DNA of 64,000 nucleotides from assembly GCF_010731855.1 (NCBI RefSeq), contig NZ_AP022620.1, positions 4,898,001-4,962,000 of the forward strand, given 5' to 3'. Shown here piece after piece: positions 42,372-51,699 of this stretch. Below the pieces are notes generated by a model. It was not told the DNA's origin. It made no database searches and saw only the letters and a program-made list of their open reading frames with translations. Position numbers and translations under genes: made by a program. This stretch comes from Mycolicibacterium anyangense. Its GTDB lineage: Bacteria; Actinomycetota; Actinomycetes; Mycobacteriales; Mycobacteriaceae. How positions within the stretch are numbered: the stretch's first letter is position 1; every line of letters starts with the position of its first letter.

Positions 42372-43574
42372 GTGAGTGTTGTTTCGGTGGCACTATTGGT
42401 CACCGTCGCGGCGCTAGGTGCGCTCGCTCTTGGTCTCGGGGTCGGGGCCGGACTCACTCCGCGCATCCTCGAGCGCAGGCAGCGCCGCGCGATCACCGAA
42501 GCGGGCGTCACGGTCTCGCAGATGCTGCAGCACGTGGTGACGCTGGCCCCGATCGGTATCGTCGTCGTGGACCGGATGCGCGACGTGGTCTTCATCAACG
42601 ACCGGGCGGTGGAGTTGGGCTTGGTGCGTGACCGGCTGCTCGACGAGCGGGCCTGGAAGGCTGCCCAGCACACGCTGGCCACCGGTGAGGATGTCGAGGT
42701 CGATCTGTCGCCCCCGCGGCGAGCCGCTGCCGGCCGCTCCGGACTGCAGGTGCGCGGACACGTGCGGCTGCTGACCGATCAGGACCCGCGCTTTGCGGTG
42801 GTCTACCTCGACGACCAGTCCGAGCAGGCCCGCATGGAGGCCAGCAGGCGGGACTTCGTGGCCAACGTGAGTCACGAGCTCAAGACCCCGGTCGCCGCGA
42901 TGGGCGTGCTGGCGGAGGCCCTGCTGGAATCCAGCGAAGACCCGCAGACCGTGCACCGGTTCGGCGAGAAGATCCTCACCGAGTCGCAGCGGCTGGCCAG
43001 CATGGTCGGTGAACTCATCGAACTTTCCCGTCTGCAGGGTGCCGAACCACTGCCGCAACTCGAGGTCGTTGAGGTCGATAGCGTTGTCAGCGAAGCGATT
43101 TCGCGCCACAAGGTGGCCGCCGACAACGCCGACATCACGGTGACGACCGACGCACCGAGCGGCTTGCAGGTGCTCGGCGACCCGGCACTGCTGGCCACTG
43201 CGCTGGCCAATCTGATCTCCAATGCGATCGCCTACTCACCCGACGGATCGAAGGTGTCGATCTCCCGGCGCCGCCGCGGCAATAACGTCGAGATCGCCGT
43301 CACCGACCGCGGTATCGGCATCGCCCGCGCCGATCAGGAGCGCGTCTTCGAACGATTCTTCCGGGTCGACAAGGCCCGGTCGCGCGCCACCGGTGGCACC
43401 GGCCTGGGGCTGGCCATCGTCAAGCACGTGGCGGCCAACCACAACGGCGCCATCCGGCTGTGGAGCCAGCCCGGCACCGGTTCGACCTTCACCCTGTCCA
43501 TACCCGCCTATTCCGACACCGACGACGAGTCCACCACCAGCGAGGCTCGCGACGAAGAGAAAGAAAATCAATGA
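42372..43574 (+). CDS. senX3: Two-component sensor histidine kinase SenX3
   Basis: A 400-residue sensor kinase for phosphate limitation with a single N-terminal transmembrane region (residues about 3-28), a PAS-like domain (about 50-150), phospho-acceptor His168 in [11 protein letters not shown], and the ATPase N-box [10 protein letters not shown] plus G-box [11 protein letters not shown] and [10 protein letters not shown]. It phosphorylates RegX3; in this genus it is held inactive by the Pst/PhoU system when phosphate is ample. GTG 42372 starts it. The stop overlaps the regX3 ATG by four bases; the MIRU repeat that separates these genes in M. tuberculosis is absent. Confidence 0.96.
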   Translation: MSVVSVALLVTVAALGALALGLGVGAGLTPRILERRQRRAITEAGVTVSQMLQHVVTLAPIGIVVVDRMRDVVFINDRAVELGLVRDRLLDERAWKAAQHTLATGEDVEVDLSPPRRAAAGRSGLQVRGHVRLLTDQDPRFAVVYLDDQSEQARMEASRRDFVANVSHELKTPVAAMGVLAEALLESSEDPQTVHRFGEKILTESQRLASMVGELIELSRLQGAEPLPQLEVVEVDSVVSEAISRHKVAADNADITVTTDAPSGLQVLGDPALLATALANLISNAIAYSPDGSKVSISRRRRGNNVEIAVTDRGIGIARADQERVFERFFRVDKARSRATGGTGLGLAIVKHVAANHNGAIRLWSQPGTGSTFTLSIPAYSDTDDESTTSEARDEEKENQ

Positions 43575-44257
43575 CCAATGTGCTGATCGTCGAGGACGAG
43601 GAGTCGCTCGCCGACCCGCTGGCCTTCCTGCTGCGCAAGGAGGGATTCGAGGCGACCGTCGTCGGTGACGGCCCCTCGGCACTGGCCGAATTCGACCGCT
43701 CCGGCGCCGACATCGTGCTGCTCGACCTCATGCTGCCGGGCATGACCGGGACCGACGTCTGTAAGCAGCTCCGTGCCCGCTCCAGCGTGCCGGTGATCAT
43801 GGTGACCGCCCGCGACAGCGAGATCGACAAGGTCGTGGGCCTGGAACTCGGTGCCGACGACTACGTCACCAAGCCGTACTCCGCGCGCGAGTTGATCGCC
43901 CGGATCAGGGCGGTGCTGCGCCGCGGGACCGAGGCCGACGATTCCAGCCTCGGCGACGCCATCCTGGAGGCCGGCCCGGTGCGGATGGACGTCGAACGCC
44001 ACGTCGTCACCGTCAACGGAGAGCCGATCACGTTGCCGCTCAAGGAATTCGATCTTCTCGAGTACTTGATGCGCAACAGCGGACGGGTGCTGACCCGCGG
44101 CCAGTTGATCGACCGGGTCTGGGGCGCGGACTACGTCGGCGACACCAAGACCCTCGACGTCCACGTCAAGCGGTTGCGCTCCAAGATCGAGGCCGACCCC
44201 GCCAACCCGGTGCACCTGGTCACAGTGCGCGGCCTGGGCTACAAGCTGGAAGGCTGA
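43571..44257 (+). CDS. regX3: Two-component response regulator RegX3
   Basis: A 228-residue OmpR/PhoB-family regulator. Phosphorylation site Asp52 ([13 protein letters not shown]), switch lysine in [14 protein letters not shown], and a C-terminal winged helix ([20 protein letters not shown], then [16 protein letters not shown]). It activates phosphate-scavenging genes on phosphate limitation and its own operon. The start ATG lies in the senX3 stop (ATGA). It converges with the sugar transferase gene 23 bases away; no strong hairpin separates them. Confidence 0.96.
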   Translation: MTNVLIVEDEESLADPLAFLLRKEGFEATVVGDGPSALAEFDRSGADIVLLDLMLPGMTGTDVCKQLRARSSVPVIMVTARDSEIDKVVGLELGADDYVTKPYSARELIARIRAVLRRGTEADDSSLGDAILEAGPVRMDVERHVVTVNGEPITLPLKEFDLLEYLMRNSGRVLTRGQLIDRVWGADYVGDTKTLDVHVKRLRSKIEADPANPVHLVTVRGLGYKLEG

Positions 44258-44280
44258 GCCCAGGGCCCGGGGGGCCAGCC

Positions 44281-45861
44281 TCAGTACGCGCCCTCGCTGT
44301 GCAGCACAGCGCGCAGGGTCTTGGCGATGATGACCAGGTCCTGCCACAGCGACCAGTTCTCGACGTAGGTCAGGTCCAGGCGGACGGCATCCTCGATCTG
44401 AAGGTTGGACCGGCCGCTGACCTGCCACAGGCCGGTCAGGCCGGGCTTGACGGCCAACCGACGGCGCACCAGGTCGTCATAGGAATCGACCTCGCGGCGC
44501 ACCTGCGGCCGCGGGCCCACCACGCTCATCTCCCCGCGCAGAACGTTGAGGAACTGCGGCAGCTCGTCGATGCTGAACTTGCGCAGGAACCTGCCCACCG
44601 GCGTCACCCGCGGGTCGTCCTTGACCTTCCAGAACAGCGGGCTGCTCTCGGTAGCCGCGATCATCGCCGCCGCGCGGGTGTCCGAGCCGTCGAACATGCT
44701 GCGGAACTTGAACATCCGGAACGTCGTGCCGTTGAGGCCGATCCGCTCCGAAACGTAGAAGATCGGGCCCGGGCTCGACAGTTTCACCGCCGCTGCCGCA
44801 GCCAGGAACACCGGTGACATCAGCAGCAGCACCACTGAGCTGAAAGCGATATCGAAGGCGCGCTTGGCCTGCGAGTTGGCCCGGTTGTACTGGGGCTTGG
44901 TGACTTCCAGCATCGCCATCCCCGCCACCGGCCGGCTGCGCAGCCGCTGCTCGGCGACGTCGACCAGGCCGGGGGCCACGATCAGGTCGACTCCCAGCGA
45001 GTCCAGCTCCCAGATCAGCCGGCGGATCTCGGTTGGGCGCAGGTGCTCGGTGGCGGCCAGTGCGACGGTGCCGACTCCGGTGCGGCGGACGGCGTCGACG
45101 ACGGCCTCGTCCATGCCGACGATCGGGATCGCGGTGCCGCCGACGGTGACCACTTCAGCGCCCTCGACCGGACCGTCCGGGGTGCAGATGCCGACCACCT
45201 GGTAGCCGGCTTCGGGATCCTTGTCGAAGGTGATGGCGATGTCGGCGGCCACCCGGGGGGTGCCGACCACCAGGACCGAGGTGAGGTCTTCACCGCGCAC
45301 GCGCCGGCGCGAGGTCTTGCGGCGCCAGTAGCGCCTGTTGAACATCAGGCCGATCACCCCGAGCGGCAGCGCGATGGCCAGGTAGCCGCGGGACAGCTCG
45401 ATGTGGGCAAGCATGGAGATGATGGCGATCAGCCCGAAGAGCTGGAAGGTGGCCAGCGCGATGATCGCGTATTCCTCGCTGCCGTGCCCGACAACGCGGG
45501 CCGATCGGCTGCCGACGAGGCTCAGGAACACCATCCAGAGCAGAGCAACCGCGGCTGAGACCGCGGTGTAGCCCACCAGGGGCGAGCCCGGCCAGGGGAA
45601 CCCCAGGTCCGGCGGTTGTCCGGCGAAGCGCAGCTGTCCGGCTGCGACGGCGAAGCAAATGATCAGGCAATCGCTGAGCAACAGCTTGCGGGCATAGGAT
45701 CTGTGCCAGATCTCACGATCTGAGCGAATAATCCCCGATGTGAGCGGCAGTGAATCGTCGCCGAAATCGTGCACAGATTTGTAGCTACGGCGAACCTTGG
45801 CTGGCAGCAAAACCCGCTTGCTATTGGGAGAACTGACGATTTCGGAGGTCAAAGCTAACAA
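44281..45861 (-). CDS. Polyprenyl-phosphate sugar-1-phosphate transferase (exopolysaccharide initiation)
   Basis: A 526-residue membrane enzyme of the WbaP/UndPP-sugar transferase family. N-terminal transmembrane helices cover about residues 60-170. A Rossmann-like CoA-binding-type domain spans about 195-310, and a C-terminal bacterial sugar transferase domain follows from KRAFDIAFSSVVLLLMSPVF. Its catalytic segments are FKFRSMFDGSD, RFLRKFSIDELPQFLNVLRG and GLTGLWQVSGRS. It would load a sugar phosphate onto a polyprenyl carrier to begin an extracellular polysaccharide. Likely start TTG 45861. It is absent from the M. tuberculosis block as I recall it, and stands alone behind a CRP palindrome. 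Confidence 0.9.
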   Translation of the reverse strand: MLALTSEIVSSPNSKRVLLPAKVRRSYKSVHDFGDDSLPLTSGIIRSDREIWHRSYARKLLLSDCLIICFAVAAGQLRFAGQPPDLGFPWPGSPLVGYTAVSAAVALLWMVFLSLVGSRSARVVGHGSEEYAIIALATFQLFGLIAIISMLAHIELSRGYLAIALPLGVIGLMFNRRYWRRKTSRRRVRGEDLTSVLVVGTPRVAADIAITFDKDPEAGYQVVGICTPDGPVEGAEVVTVGGTAIPIVGMDEAVVDAVRRTGVGTVALAATEHLRPTEIRRLIWELDSLGVDLIVAPGLVDVAEQRLRSRPVAGMAMLEVTKPQYNRANSQAKRAFDIAFSSVVLLLMSPVFLAAAAAVKLSSPGPIFYVSERIGLNGTTFRMFKFRSMFDGSDTRAAAMIAATESSPLFWKVKDDPRVTPVGRFLRKFSIDELPQFLNVLRGEMSVVGPRPQVRREVDSYDDLVRRRLAVKPGLTGLWQVSGRSNLQIEDAVRLDLTYVENWSLWQDLVIIAKTLRAVLHSEGAY

Positions 45862-45956
45862 CCAAGTCTCTTAGAGGGCCAACTGCATCTTCCCCCCAGT
45901 TGATGCGCTAGCTAAGAAGACTAGGGGTGCACGGGTAAACCGGCAACCAGCCTGAT

Positions 45957-45972
45957 TGTGATGTATGTCACA
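45957..45972. promoter_or_regulatory. Perfect CRP-type palindrome upstream of the sugar transferase gene
   Basis: TGTGA-TGTATG-TCACA matches the mycobacterial and enterobacterial CRP consensus exactly and is flanked by T and AA. It is centred about 104 bases upstream of the sugar transferase start, in a 195-base AT-rich spacer. A further inverted repeat, TTTCGCT (45981-45987) and AGCGAAA (46010-46016), lies on its distal side. Confidence 0.7.
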
Positions 45973-46056
45973 AAGAAAATTTTCGCTAAATAAAAGTCAG
46001 CAAATTCACAGCGAAATCGAACCGGGATGCGGATCCGGCCGATCGTGCTGGTGGGG

Positions 46057-46833
46057 CTACTGTGCCGCGCGGGTCGCAGGATGCATTGCGATGAGCGGGA
46101 AACCGCTGCGTCGTTTGCACATCGCAGCCAGTTCGGCGTAGGCCTTCTCGCCCAGCAACTCCGTCAGTTCGGGGGCGTAGGACTGCCAGACCTGCTTGGT
46201 GCCGACATGTGCAGCGGGGTCTCCGGTGCAATACCAGTGCAGGTCAGCGCCGCCCTCGCCCCAGCCCCGGCGGTCGTACTCGGTGATCGTGCTCTTGAGG
46301 ATCTCGCTGCCGTCGGGCCTGGTCACCCATTCCTGAACGCGGCGGATCGGCAGCTGCCAGCAGACCTCGGGCTTCATCGTCAGCGGTTCGACGCCGAGTT
46401 TGAGCGCCTTGGTGTGCAGCGAGCAGCCGATGCCGGCACTGAATCCCGGCCGGTTGAGGAAGATGCAGGCGCCCTTGTACTTGCGGGTGCGCAGACTGGG
46501 CTTGTCGTCGTACTCGTCCATCTCCAGGTAGCCCTTGCGGCCCAGGCCCTTGTCGCGGAACTGCCAGTCCTCGTCGGTGAGCTGCTTGACGGCGTCGTCG
46601 AGCCGGGCCCGATCGTCGTCGTCGGACAGGAACGCCCCATGTGAGCAGCAGCCGTCGTCGGGCCGTCCTTCGACGGTGCCCTTGCAGGCGGGGGTGCCGA
46701 ACACGCAGGTCCAGTGGGACAGCAGCCAGGTCAGATCGGCCGCGATCAGGTGTTCGGGATTGTCCGGGTCGTAGAACTCCACCCATTCGCGGGGGAAGTC
46801 CAGTTCAACCTCGCCAGGGTGCCCATGCGTCAC
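46057..46833 (-). CDS. Conserved cysteine-rich protein (Rv0495c-like)
   Basis: A 258-residue protein of unknown function with two cysteine groups, [20 protein letters not shown] (with a further C and H following) and GIGCSLH, plus EVCWQLP and LHWYCTG. This pattern suggests a metal site or disulfide network. It starts at GTG 46833. It is conserved in actinobacteria and lies divergent from ppx, with 69 bases between starts. Its stop is 195 bases from the sugar transferase start, and that gap holds the CRP palindrome. Confidence 0.75.
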   Translation of the reverse strand: MTHGHPGEVELDFPREWVEFYDPDNPEHLIAADLTWLLSHWTCVFGTPACKGTVEGRPDDGCCSHGAFLSDDDDRARLDDAVKQLTDEDWQFRDKGLGRKGYLEMDEYDDKPSLRTRKYKGACIFLNRPGFSAGIGCSLHTKALKLGVEPLTMKPEVCWQLPIRRVQEWVTRPDGSEILKSTITEYDRRGWGEGGADLHWYCTGDPAAHVGTKQVWQSYAPELTELLGEKAYAELAAMCKRRSGFPLIAMHPATRAAQ

Positions 46834-46902
46834 AGTGGTAACGGTAGACGAAAACGCTGCGCCCCGAATCTCGGGCGGCCCGGTACAGATAAGTTGTTCT
46901 AC

Positions 46903-47919
46903 GTGCGACTCGGCGTGCTCGACGTAGGCAGCAATACGGTTCATCTGTTGGTGGTCGACGCCCATCGTGGCGGCCACCCCACCCCGATGAGTTCGACCAA
47001 GGCGGCTTTGCGTCTGGCCGAGGCGATCGACGACTCCGGAAAGCTCACCCGCCGCGGTGCCGACAAGCTGGTCGATACCGTCGACGAGTTCGCCAAGATC
47101 GCTGCCAGTTCTGGATGTGCGGACCTGATGGCGTTCGCCACCTCGGCGGTGCGCGACGCCAAGAACTCCGAGGAGGTGCTGGCCCGGGTGCTCGCCGAGA
47201 CCGGGGTGAACTTGCAGGTGCTCTCCGGTGCCAACGAGTCGCGGCTGACCTTCCTGGCCGTGCGGCGCTGGTACGGCTGGAGTGCTGGCCGGATCATCAA
47301 CCTCGACATCGGCGGTGGCTCGCTGGAGTTGTCCAACGGCGTTGACGAGGCCCCCGAGGTCGCGATGTCCCTGCCGCTGGGCGCCGGTCGACTGACCCGT
47401 GAATGGCTGCCCGACGATCCGCCCGGCCGCCGCCGGGTGGCCATGCTGCGCGATTGGCTGGACAACGAACTGGCCGCCTCCGCCGCGGCGGTGCTGGCCG
47501 CCGGCGAGCCCGACCTCGCGGTGGCGACCTCCAAGACGTTCCGTTCGCTCGCGCGGCTCACCGGTGCCGCGCCGTCGGGAGCCGGGCCCCGGGTCAAGCG
47601 CACGCTCACGGCCAACGGTCTGAGGCAACTCATATCTTTCATCTCTAGGATGACCACGGCTGACCGGGCCGAGTTGGAAGGAGTCAGCGCCGAGCGGGCG
47701 CCGCAGATCGTGGCGGGTGCTCTGGTGGCGGAGGCGAGTATGCGAGCACTCTCATTGGAGTACGTCGACATCTGCCCGTGGGCTCTGCGCGAGGGCATCA
47801 TCCTGCGCCGACTCGACAGTGAAGCCGATGGAACTGCCCTGGTGGAAACGTCCGTAGGGGATGCTGGAAGCACGAATTCTGATCGGCCGACTCCTGCCCG
47901 ATCGAGAGGCACACGATGA
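46903..47919 (+). CDS. ppx: Exopolyphosphatase (Ppx/GppA family)
   Basis: A 338-residue ASKHA-fold phosphatase that releases phosphate from polyphosphate or hydrolyses pppGpp. Phosphate-loop segments [51 protein letters not shown] and [12 protein letters not shown] are intact. In mycobacteria the matching Ppx1 prefers short polyphosphate and has little pppGpp activity. GTG 46903 is a probable start. It overlaps the next membrane-protein gene by four bases. Together with the two PPK2 genes it makes polyphosphate turnover prominent here. Confidence 0.93.
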   Translation: MRLGVLDVGSNTVHLLVVDAHRGGHPTPMSSTKAALRLAEAIDDSGKLTRRGADKLVDTVDEFAKIAASSGCADLMAFATSAVRDAKNSEEVLARVLAETGVNLQVLSGANESRLTFLAVRRWYGWSAGRIINLDIGGGSLELSNGVDEAPEVAMSLPLGAGRLTREWLPDDPPGRRRVAMLRDWLDNELAASAAAVLAAGEPDLAVATSKTFRSLARLTGAAPSGAGPRVKRTLTANGLRQLISFISRMTTADRAELEGVSAERAPQIVAGALVAEASMRALSLEYVDICPWALREGIILRRLDSEADGTALVETSVGDAGSTNSDRPTPARSRGTR

Positions 47920-48914
47920 CTACTGATGAAACGCCGAGCCGGCCCATCTCGGTAGCCGAGCTGCTGGCCAAGAACGGCACGATCGGCTCCCCGCCGGTCA
48001 GCGGCCGTCGCCGTCGCCGCCGCGGTAACAGCGATGCGGTGACCGTCGCCGAGCTCACCGGCGAGATTCCCATCATCCGCACCGGTGCGATCCCCATCGT
48101 CCGCGAGGACGAGACCGACGACGCGGTCAACGACGTGGTCACCGACGACGCCGCCGACACCGCCCAGGAACCGGCCGTCGAGGTGCCTGAGACGACGGCG
48201 GGCACCGCCACCAACGGCTCGGCGCCGGCGCCCGATACCGGGCCGGTGACTGCCGAGGCACCGCGGCCGTTCGCCGTACCCCCGCAGCGCTCCGAGGCGC
48301 CGACGCCGCGGCGGGAACGCGGCCCCGAACGCAGCCATGATCCGCGTCCGCTGCGTAGGCCGTCCGCGCCGGCGGCCGAGACCGACTCCGATGCCGAGCA
48401 GATGGCGTTCGACCCGGTCGACGAGGCGGCGCTGGCGGTCACCGCCGAGGAACACGAGGACGGCGCCGCCGAACTGCAGTCCTATCTGCGGTCGTCCGGC
48501 GGAACCCTGTTCGGCGGACAGACCGTGGCCGACGACCTGGCCCGTCGCGGCGTGGCTCAGGACGAGGACCAGGACGCTGACCGCGGTGCTGCCGCGGTAG
48601 CCACCGAAGACGCGGTATACGACGAGGACACCGAGCCGCGCGAGGGCAAGCTCGCCGCGTTGTGGCGGGCGTTGATAGCGGTGGGCCAGTCGTTTCTCGC
48701 GGTGGCGTTCGGCGCCGGGCTGTTCATCGCGTTCGACCAGCTGTGGCGGTGGAACAACATCGTCGCGCTGGTGCTGTCGGTGTTGGTCATCCTCGGTCTG
48801 GTGGCGGCCGTGCGGCTGGTCCGAAAGACCGAGGATTTCGCCAGCACACTGATCGCGGTCGCGGTCGGTGCGCTGGTCACGTTCGGGCCGCTGGCCCTGT
48901 TGTCGTCGACCTGA
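47916..48914 (+). CDS. Conserved membrane protein with disordered acidic N-terminus (Rv0497-like)
   Basis: A 332-residue protein. Residues 1-230 are low-complexity, with a basic patch GRRRRRRGN and long Asp/Glu/Ala/Pro-rich stretches. Residues about 245-332 carry three transmembrane helices (SFLAVAFGAGLFIAFDQLW, IVALVLSVLVILGLVAAVRL and LIAVAVGALVTFGPLALL). No function is known. ATG 47916 overlaps the ppx stop (ATGA), so it is co-translated. Confidence 0.75.
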   Translation: MTTDETPSRPISVAELLAKNGTIGSPPVSGRRRRRRGNSDAVTVAELTGEIPIIRTGAIPIVREDETDDAVNDVVTDDAADTAQEPAVEVPETTAGTATNGSAPAPDTGPVTAEAPRPFAVPPQRSEAPTPRRERGPERSHDPRPLRRPSAPAAETDSDAEQMAFDPVDEAALAVTAEEHEDGAAELQSYLRSSGGTLFGGQTVADDLARRGVAQDEDQDADRGAAAVATEDAVYDEDTEPREGKLAALWRALIAVGQSFLAVAFGAGLFIAFDQLWRWNNIVALVLSVLVILGLVAAVRLVRKTEDFASTLIAVAVGALVTFGPLALLSST

Positions 48915-48921
48915 TTCGGCA

Positions 48922-49767
48922 GTGCGTCCAGCCATCAAGGTCGGTCTGTCGACGGCCTCGGTCTATCCGCTGAGGACCGAGGCCGCGTTCGAGTACGCCG
49001 CTGAACTGGGCTACGACGGCGTCGAGTTGATGGTGTGGGCCGAGACGGTCAGCCAGGACGTCGGGGCGATCGCGAAGCTGTCCCGCCGATACAACATGCC
49101 GGTGCTGTCGGTGCATGCGCCGTGTCTGCTGATCTCCCAACGGGTTTGGGGTGCCAACCCGATCCCGAAACTCACCCGCAGTGTGCAGGCCGCTGAGCGC
49201 CTCGGCGCGCAGACCGTGGTGGTGCACCCGCCGTTTCGCTGGCAGCGGCGCTACGCCGACGGGTTCAGCGATCAGGTCGCCGAACTCGAGACCCGCAGCG
49301 ACGTCATGGTCGCCGTGGAGAACATGTTCCCGTTCCGCGCCGACCGGTTCTTCGGCTCGGGTCAGCCGTCGATCGAGCGGATGCGCAAGCGCGGCGGCCA
49401 CCCCGGCGTCGGTATCTCCGCGTTCGCACCGTCCTACGATCCGCTGGACGGCAATCACGCCCACTACACGCTCGACCTCTCGCACACCGCCACGGCCGGC
49501 ACCGACGCGCTCGACATGGCGCGGCGGATGGGCTCGGGACTGGTGCACCTTCATCTGTGTGACGGCAGTGGCGCTTCCACCGACGAGCATCTGGTGCCCG
49601 GGCACGGCTCCCAGCCCACCGTCGAGGTGTGCCAGATGTTGGCCGCCAGCGACTTCGCCGGGCATGTGGTGCTCGAGGTGACCACCTCAGGGGCTCGCAC
49701 CCGGGCTGAGCGCGAGGCTCTGCTCAGTGAGTCGCTAAAGTTCGCCAGGACCCACCTGCTGCGCTGA
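48922..49767 (+). CDS. Sugar phosphate isomerase/epimerase family TIM-barrel protein (Rv0498-like)
   Basis: A 281-residue xylose-isomerase-like TIM barrel (AP endonuclease 2 family). Metal-ligand strands are visible: VELMVWAETV, VLSVHAPCLL, VVVHPPFRWQ, MVAVENMFPF, YTLDLSHTATAG, LVHLHLCDGSG and VVLEVTTSG. The substrate is unknown. GTG 48922, seven bases after the previous stop, is the natural start because the first strand (IKVGLSTASVYPL) begins at once. It is followed by the thioesterase gene 13 bases away. Confidence 0.85.
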   Translation: MRPAIKVGLSTASVYPLRTEAAFEYAAELGYDGVELMVWAETVSQDVGAIAKLSRRYNMPVLSVHAPCLLISQRVWGANPIPKLTRSVQAAERLGAQTVVVHPPFRWQRRYADGFSDQVAELETRSDVMVAVENMFPFRADRFFGSGQPSIERMRKRGGHPGVGISAFAPSYDPLDGNHAHYTLDLSHTATAGTDALDMARRMGSGLVHLHLCDGSGASTDEHLVPGHGSQPTVEVCQMLAASDFAGHVVLEVTTSGARTRAEREALLSESLKFARTHLLR

Positions 49768-49780
49768 GAGAAGAGCAACG

Positions 49781-50686
49781 ATGATTCCCCGCTTCGGTGA
49801 CGTGATGGCGTTGCGTCCACTCGGTGACGGCCAGGGCTTCGAGGGAAACCTCAACGAACACTGGACGATTGGTCCCAAGATCCACGGCGGCGTCATGCTG
49901 GCGCTGTGCGCCAAGGCGGCGCGTGAGTTCTATGGGGATAGCGGCGGGCTGGGGGTACCGCCCGGCCGAAGGCCAGGGGGAGAGCGAAGCGACCCGGGGA
50001 TAGGTTCCGGCGGGCAGGAGCGAAGCGACCCGGGGATAGGTACAGCGTTTGAACCCGTCGCAGTGTCGGCGGACTTCCTGTCGGCACCCGATCCCGGTGC
50101 GGTGCAATTGATCACCACGGTGCGCAAACGCGGGCGCCGGATCGGTCTGGTGGATGTCGAACTGAAGCAAGGGGAACGCACCTGTGTTCGCGCCGCCATC
50201 ACCCTCGGTGAGCCGGAGCACCTCGTTGAGCCGTTGTTGTCGGTCAACCCGGTGACGCCGGTGATGAGTCCCGAACCGCCGCCCGGCATCGAGCCGATCG
50301 GCCCCGGCCATCCCGCCGCCGACATCAACCACCTCGCGCGCGGCTGCGACATCCGGTCGGACCTGACCCAGACCTTCGCCGAGTCCGGTGCGCCGTTCTT
50401 CAAGATCTGGGTGCGGCCCAAAGAGGGTCCGGTGGATGTCCTCTTCGCTCTCATGTGCGGCGATATCTCGCTGCCGGTGTCCTATGCCGTCGACCGGCGA
50501 GGCTGGGCGCCCACCGTGCAGCTGACGGCCTATCTGCGCGGCCTGCCGGCCGACGGTTGGTTGCGCGTGGCGTGCACTGCGACGCAGATCGGCCAGGACT
50601 GGTTCGACGAGGACCACACGGTGGTCGACAGCACCGGCCGCCTCATCGTGCAGACGCGCCAACTGGCGTTGGTGCCAACGCAGTAA
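49781..50686 (+). CDS. Acyl-CoA thioesterase-like double-hotdog protein with in-frame repeat insertion (Rv0499-like)
   Basis: A 301-residue thioesterase-superfamily protein. First hotdog from EGNLNEHWTIGPKIHGGVML, the usual substrate-gating helix; second from SDLTQTFAESGAPFFKIWVRP. Between residues about 52 and 88 the sequence reads GDSGGLGVPPGRRPGGERSD then [17 protein letters not shown]. This is Gly/Pro/Arg-rich, unlike either flank, and is encoded by two tandem copies of a dispersed repeat. The fold resumes at AFEPVAVSADFL. The insertion is in frame, so the protein is probably still made with a long loop. ATG 49781 has a GAGAAGAG ribosome-binding site. Confidence 0.85.
   Translation: MIPRFGDVMALRPLGDGQGFEGNLNEHWTIGPKIHGGVMLALCAKAAREFYGDSGGLGVPPGRRPGGERSDPGIGSGGQERSDPGIGTAFEPVAVSADFLSAPDPGAVQLITTVRKRGRRIGLVDVELKQGERTCVRAAITLGEPEHLVEPLLSVNPVTPVMSPEPPPGIEPIGPGHPAADINHLARGCDIRSDLTQTFAESGAPFFKIWVRPKEGPVDVLFALMCGDISLPVSYAVDRRGWAPTVQLTAYLRGLPADGWLRVACTATQIGQDWFDEDHTVVDSTGRLIVQTRQLALVPTQ
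49982..50041. repeat. Tandem dispersed-repeat copies inside the thioesterase gene
   Basis: GAGCGAAGCGACCCGGGGAT followed by AGGT occurs at 49982-50005 and 50018-50041, 36 bases apart, a spacing that preserves frame. A GC-rich inverted segment (GGTACCGCCCGGCCGAAGGC) precedes them. A near-identical copy is at the deoC 5' end (29204-29235). Confidence 0.75.
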
Positions 50687-50714
50687 GGACCCGACAAGGC
50701 ATTAGGGTCTGCCC

Positions 50715-51578
50715 ATGGCCAGAATCGCGATCATCGGCGGCGGCAGTATGGGCGAGGCTCTCCTTGCGGGGCTCCTCCGATCGGGGCGGCAGGTCAAGGA
50801 CCTGACCGTGACCGAGCGGGTGCCCGACCGGGCCCGCTACCTGTCCGAGAAGTACGCCGTGCGGGTGGCCTCGGTCGCCGAAGCGGTGGAAACCGCCTCC
50901 TTCGTCATCGTCGCGGTCAAACCGGCCGATGCCGAATCGGTGATCGCCGAGATCGCCGAGGCCGCCGCCCAAGCCGAGAGCAATAGTGTCGAGCAGGTTT
51001 TCGTCTCGGTGGTCGCCGGGGTGACGATCGGGTTCTACGAGGCCCGGTTGCCCGCTGGCAGCCCGGTGGTGCGGGTGATGCCCAATGCCCCCGCCCTGGT
51101 GGGCGCCGGCGTCAGCGCGCTGGCCAAGGGCCGCTTCGCGACCGCTGACCACCTGGCCGAGGTTTCGGCATTGTTCGAGTGCGTCGGCAGCGTCCTGACC
51201 GTGTCCGAAAGCCAGCTGGACGCGGTCACCGCGGTGTCCGGTTCGGGCCCGGCGTATTTCTTCCTGTTCGTCGAGGCGTTGGTCGATGCCGCGGTCGCCA
51301 ACGGGCTGCACAGGTCCGTCGCGACCGACCTGGCGGTGCAGACGATGGCCGGATCGGCCGCCATGCTGCTCGAGCGCATCGAGGGCGAGCGAACTGCCGG
51401 AGCCGACCCGGGCTTGGACACCAGCCCTGCCCGGCTGCGTGCCGTCGTCACGTCGCCGGCCGGCACCACCGCCGCTGGCCTGCGGGAACTTGAAAGGGGA
51501 GGGATCCGGGCCGCGGTCCAGTCCGCCATCGACGCCGCAAAAACACGCTCTGAGCAGCTAGGAATTACATCAGAGTAG
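50715..51578 (+). CDS. proC: Pyrroline-5-carboxylate reductase
   Basis: A 287-residue NAD(P)H enzyme that makes proline from pyrroline-5-carboxylate. Cofactor motif IAIIGGGSMGEALLAGLLRSG; the NAPA motif RVMPNAPALVGAGVSAL; the catalytic and dimer segment VSGSGPAYFFLFVEALVDAA; and the C-terminal signature SPAGTTAAGLRELERGGIRAAV. All are intact. It is followed by a small HTH gene, 139 bases downstream, in conserved mycobacterial order. Confidence 0.97.
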   Translation: MARIAIIGGGSMGEALLAGLLRSGRQVKDLTVTERVPDRARYLSEKYAVRVASVAEAVETASFVIVAVKPADAESVIAEIAEAAAQAESNSVEQVFVSVVAGVTIGFYEARLPAGSPVVRVMPNAPALVGAGVSALAKGRFATADHLAEVSALFECVGSVLTVSESQLDAVTAVSGSGPAYFFLFVEALVDAAVANGLHRSVATDLAVQTMAGSAAMLLERIEGERTAGADPGLDTSPARLRAVVTSPAGTTAAGLRELERGGIRAAVQSAIDAAKTRSEQLGITSE

Positions 51579-51596
51579 TTCAAGAAATTTCTGATG
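51568..51596. terminator. Weak hairpin overlapping the proC stop
   Basis: CATCAGA (51568-51574) and TCTGATG (51590-51596) are perfect arms around the proC stop codon. Moderate stem with an AT-rich loop; a terminator is possible. Confidence 0.35.
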
Positions 51597-51652
51597 GATT
51601 GACCCACACCCGTCGCAGTAACCCCACACGCCACGCTATTCTCCTCGTGTAT

Positions 51653-51699
51653 GCACGGGTGGGTGCCAGCGGTGGGGAAGCCGCTGGAGCTGCCCGTGC
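51653..51699. promoter_or_regulatory. Two-stem structured leader upstream of the HTH gene
   Basis: The outer stem GCACGGG (51653-51659) and CCCGTGC (51693-51699) encloses an inner stem CCAGCGG (51666-51672) and CCGCTGG (51681-51687). A TATTCT -10-like element lies 8 bases before ATG 51651. The structured element fills most of the 139-base spacer and ends 18 bases before the HTH start, so it would form at the 5' end of that mRNA. Confidence 0.5.

Noticed and set aside
46941..48938. 665-codon minus-strand frame over ppx and its neighbour
   Set aside because: No family resemblance; ppx motifs are on the plus strand.
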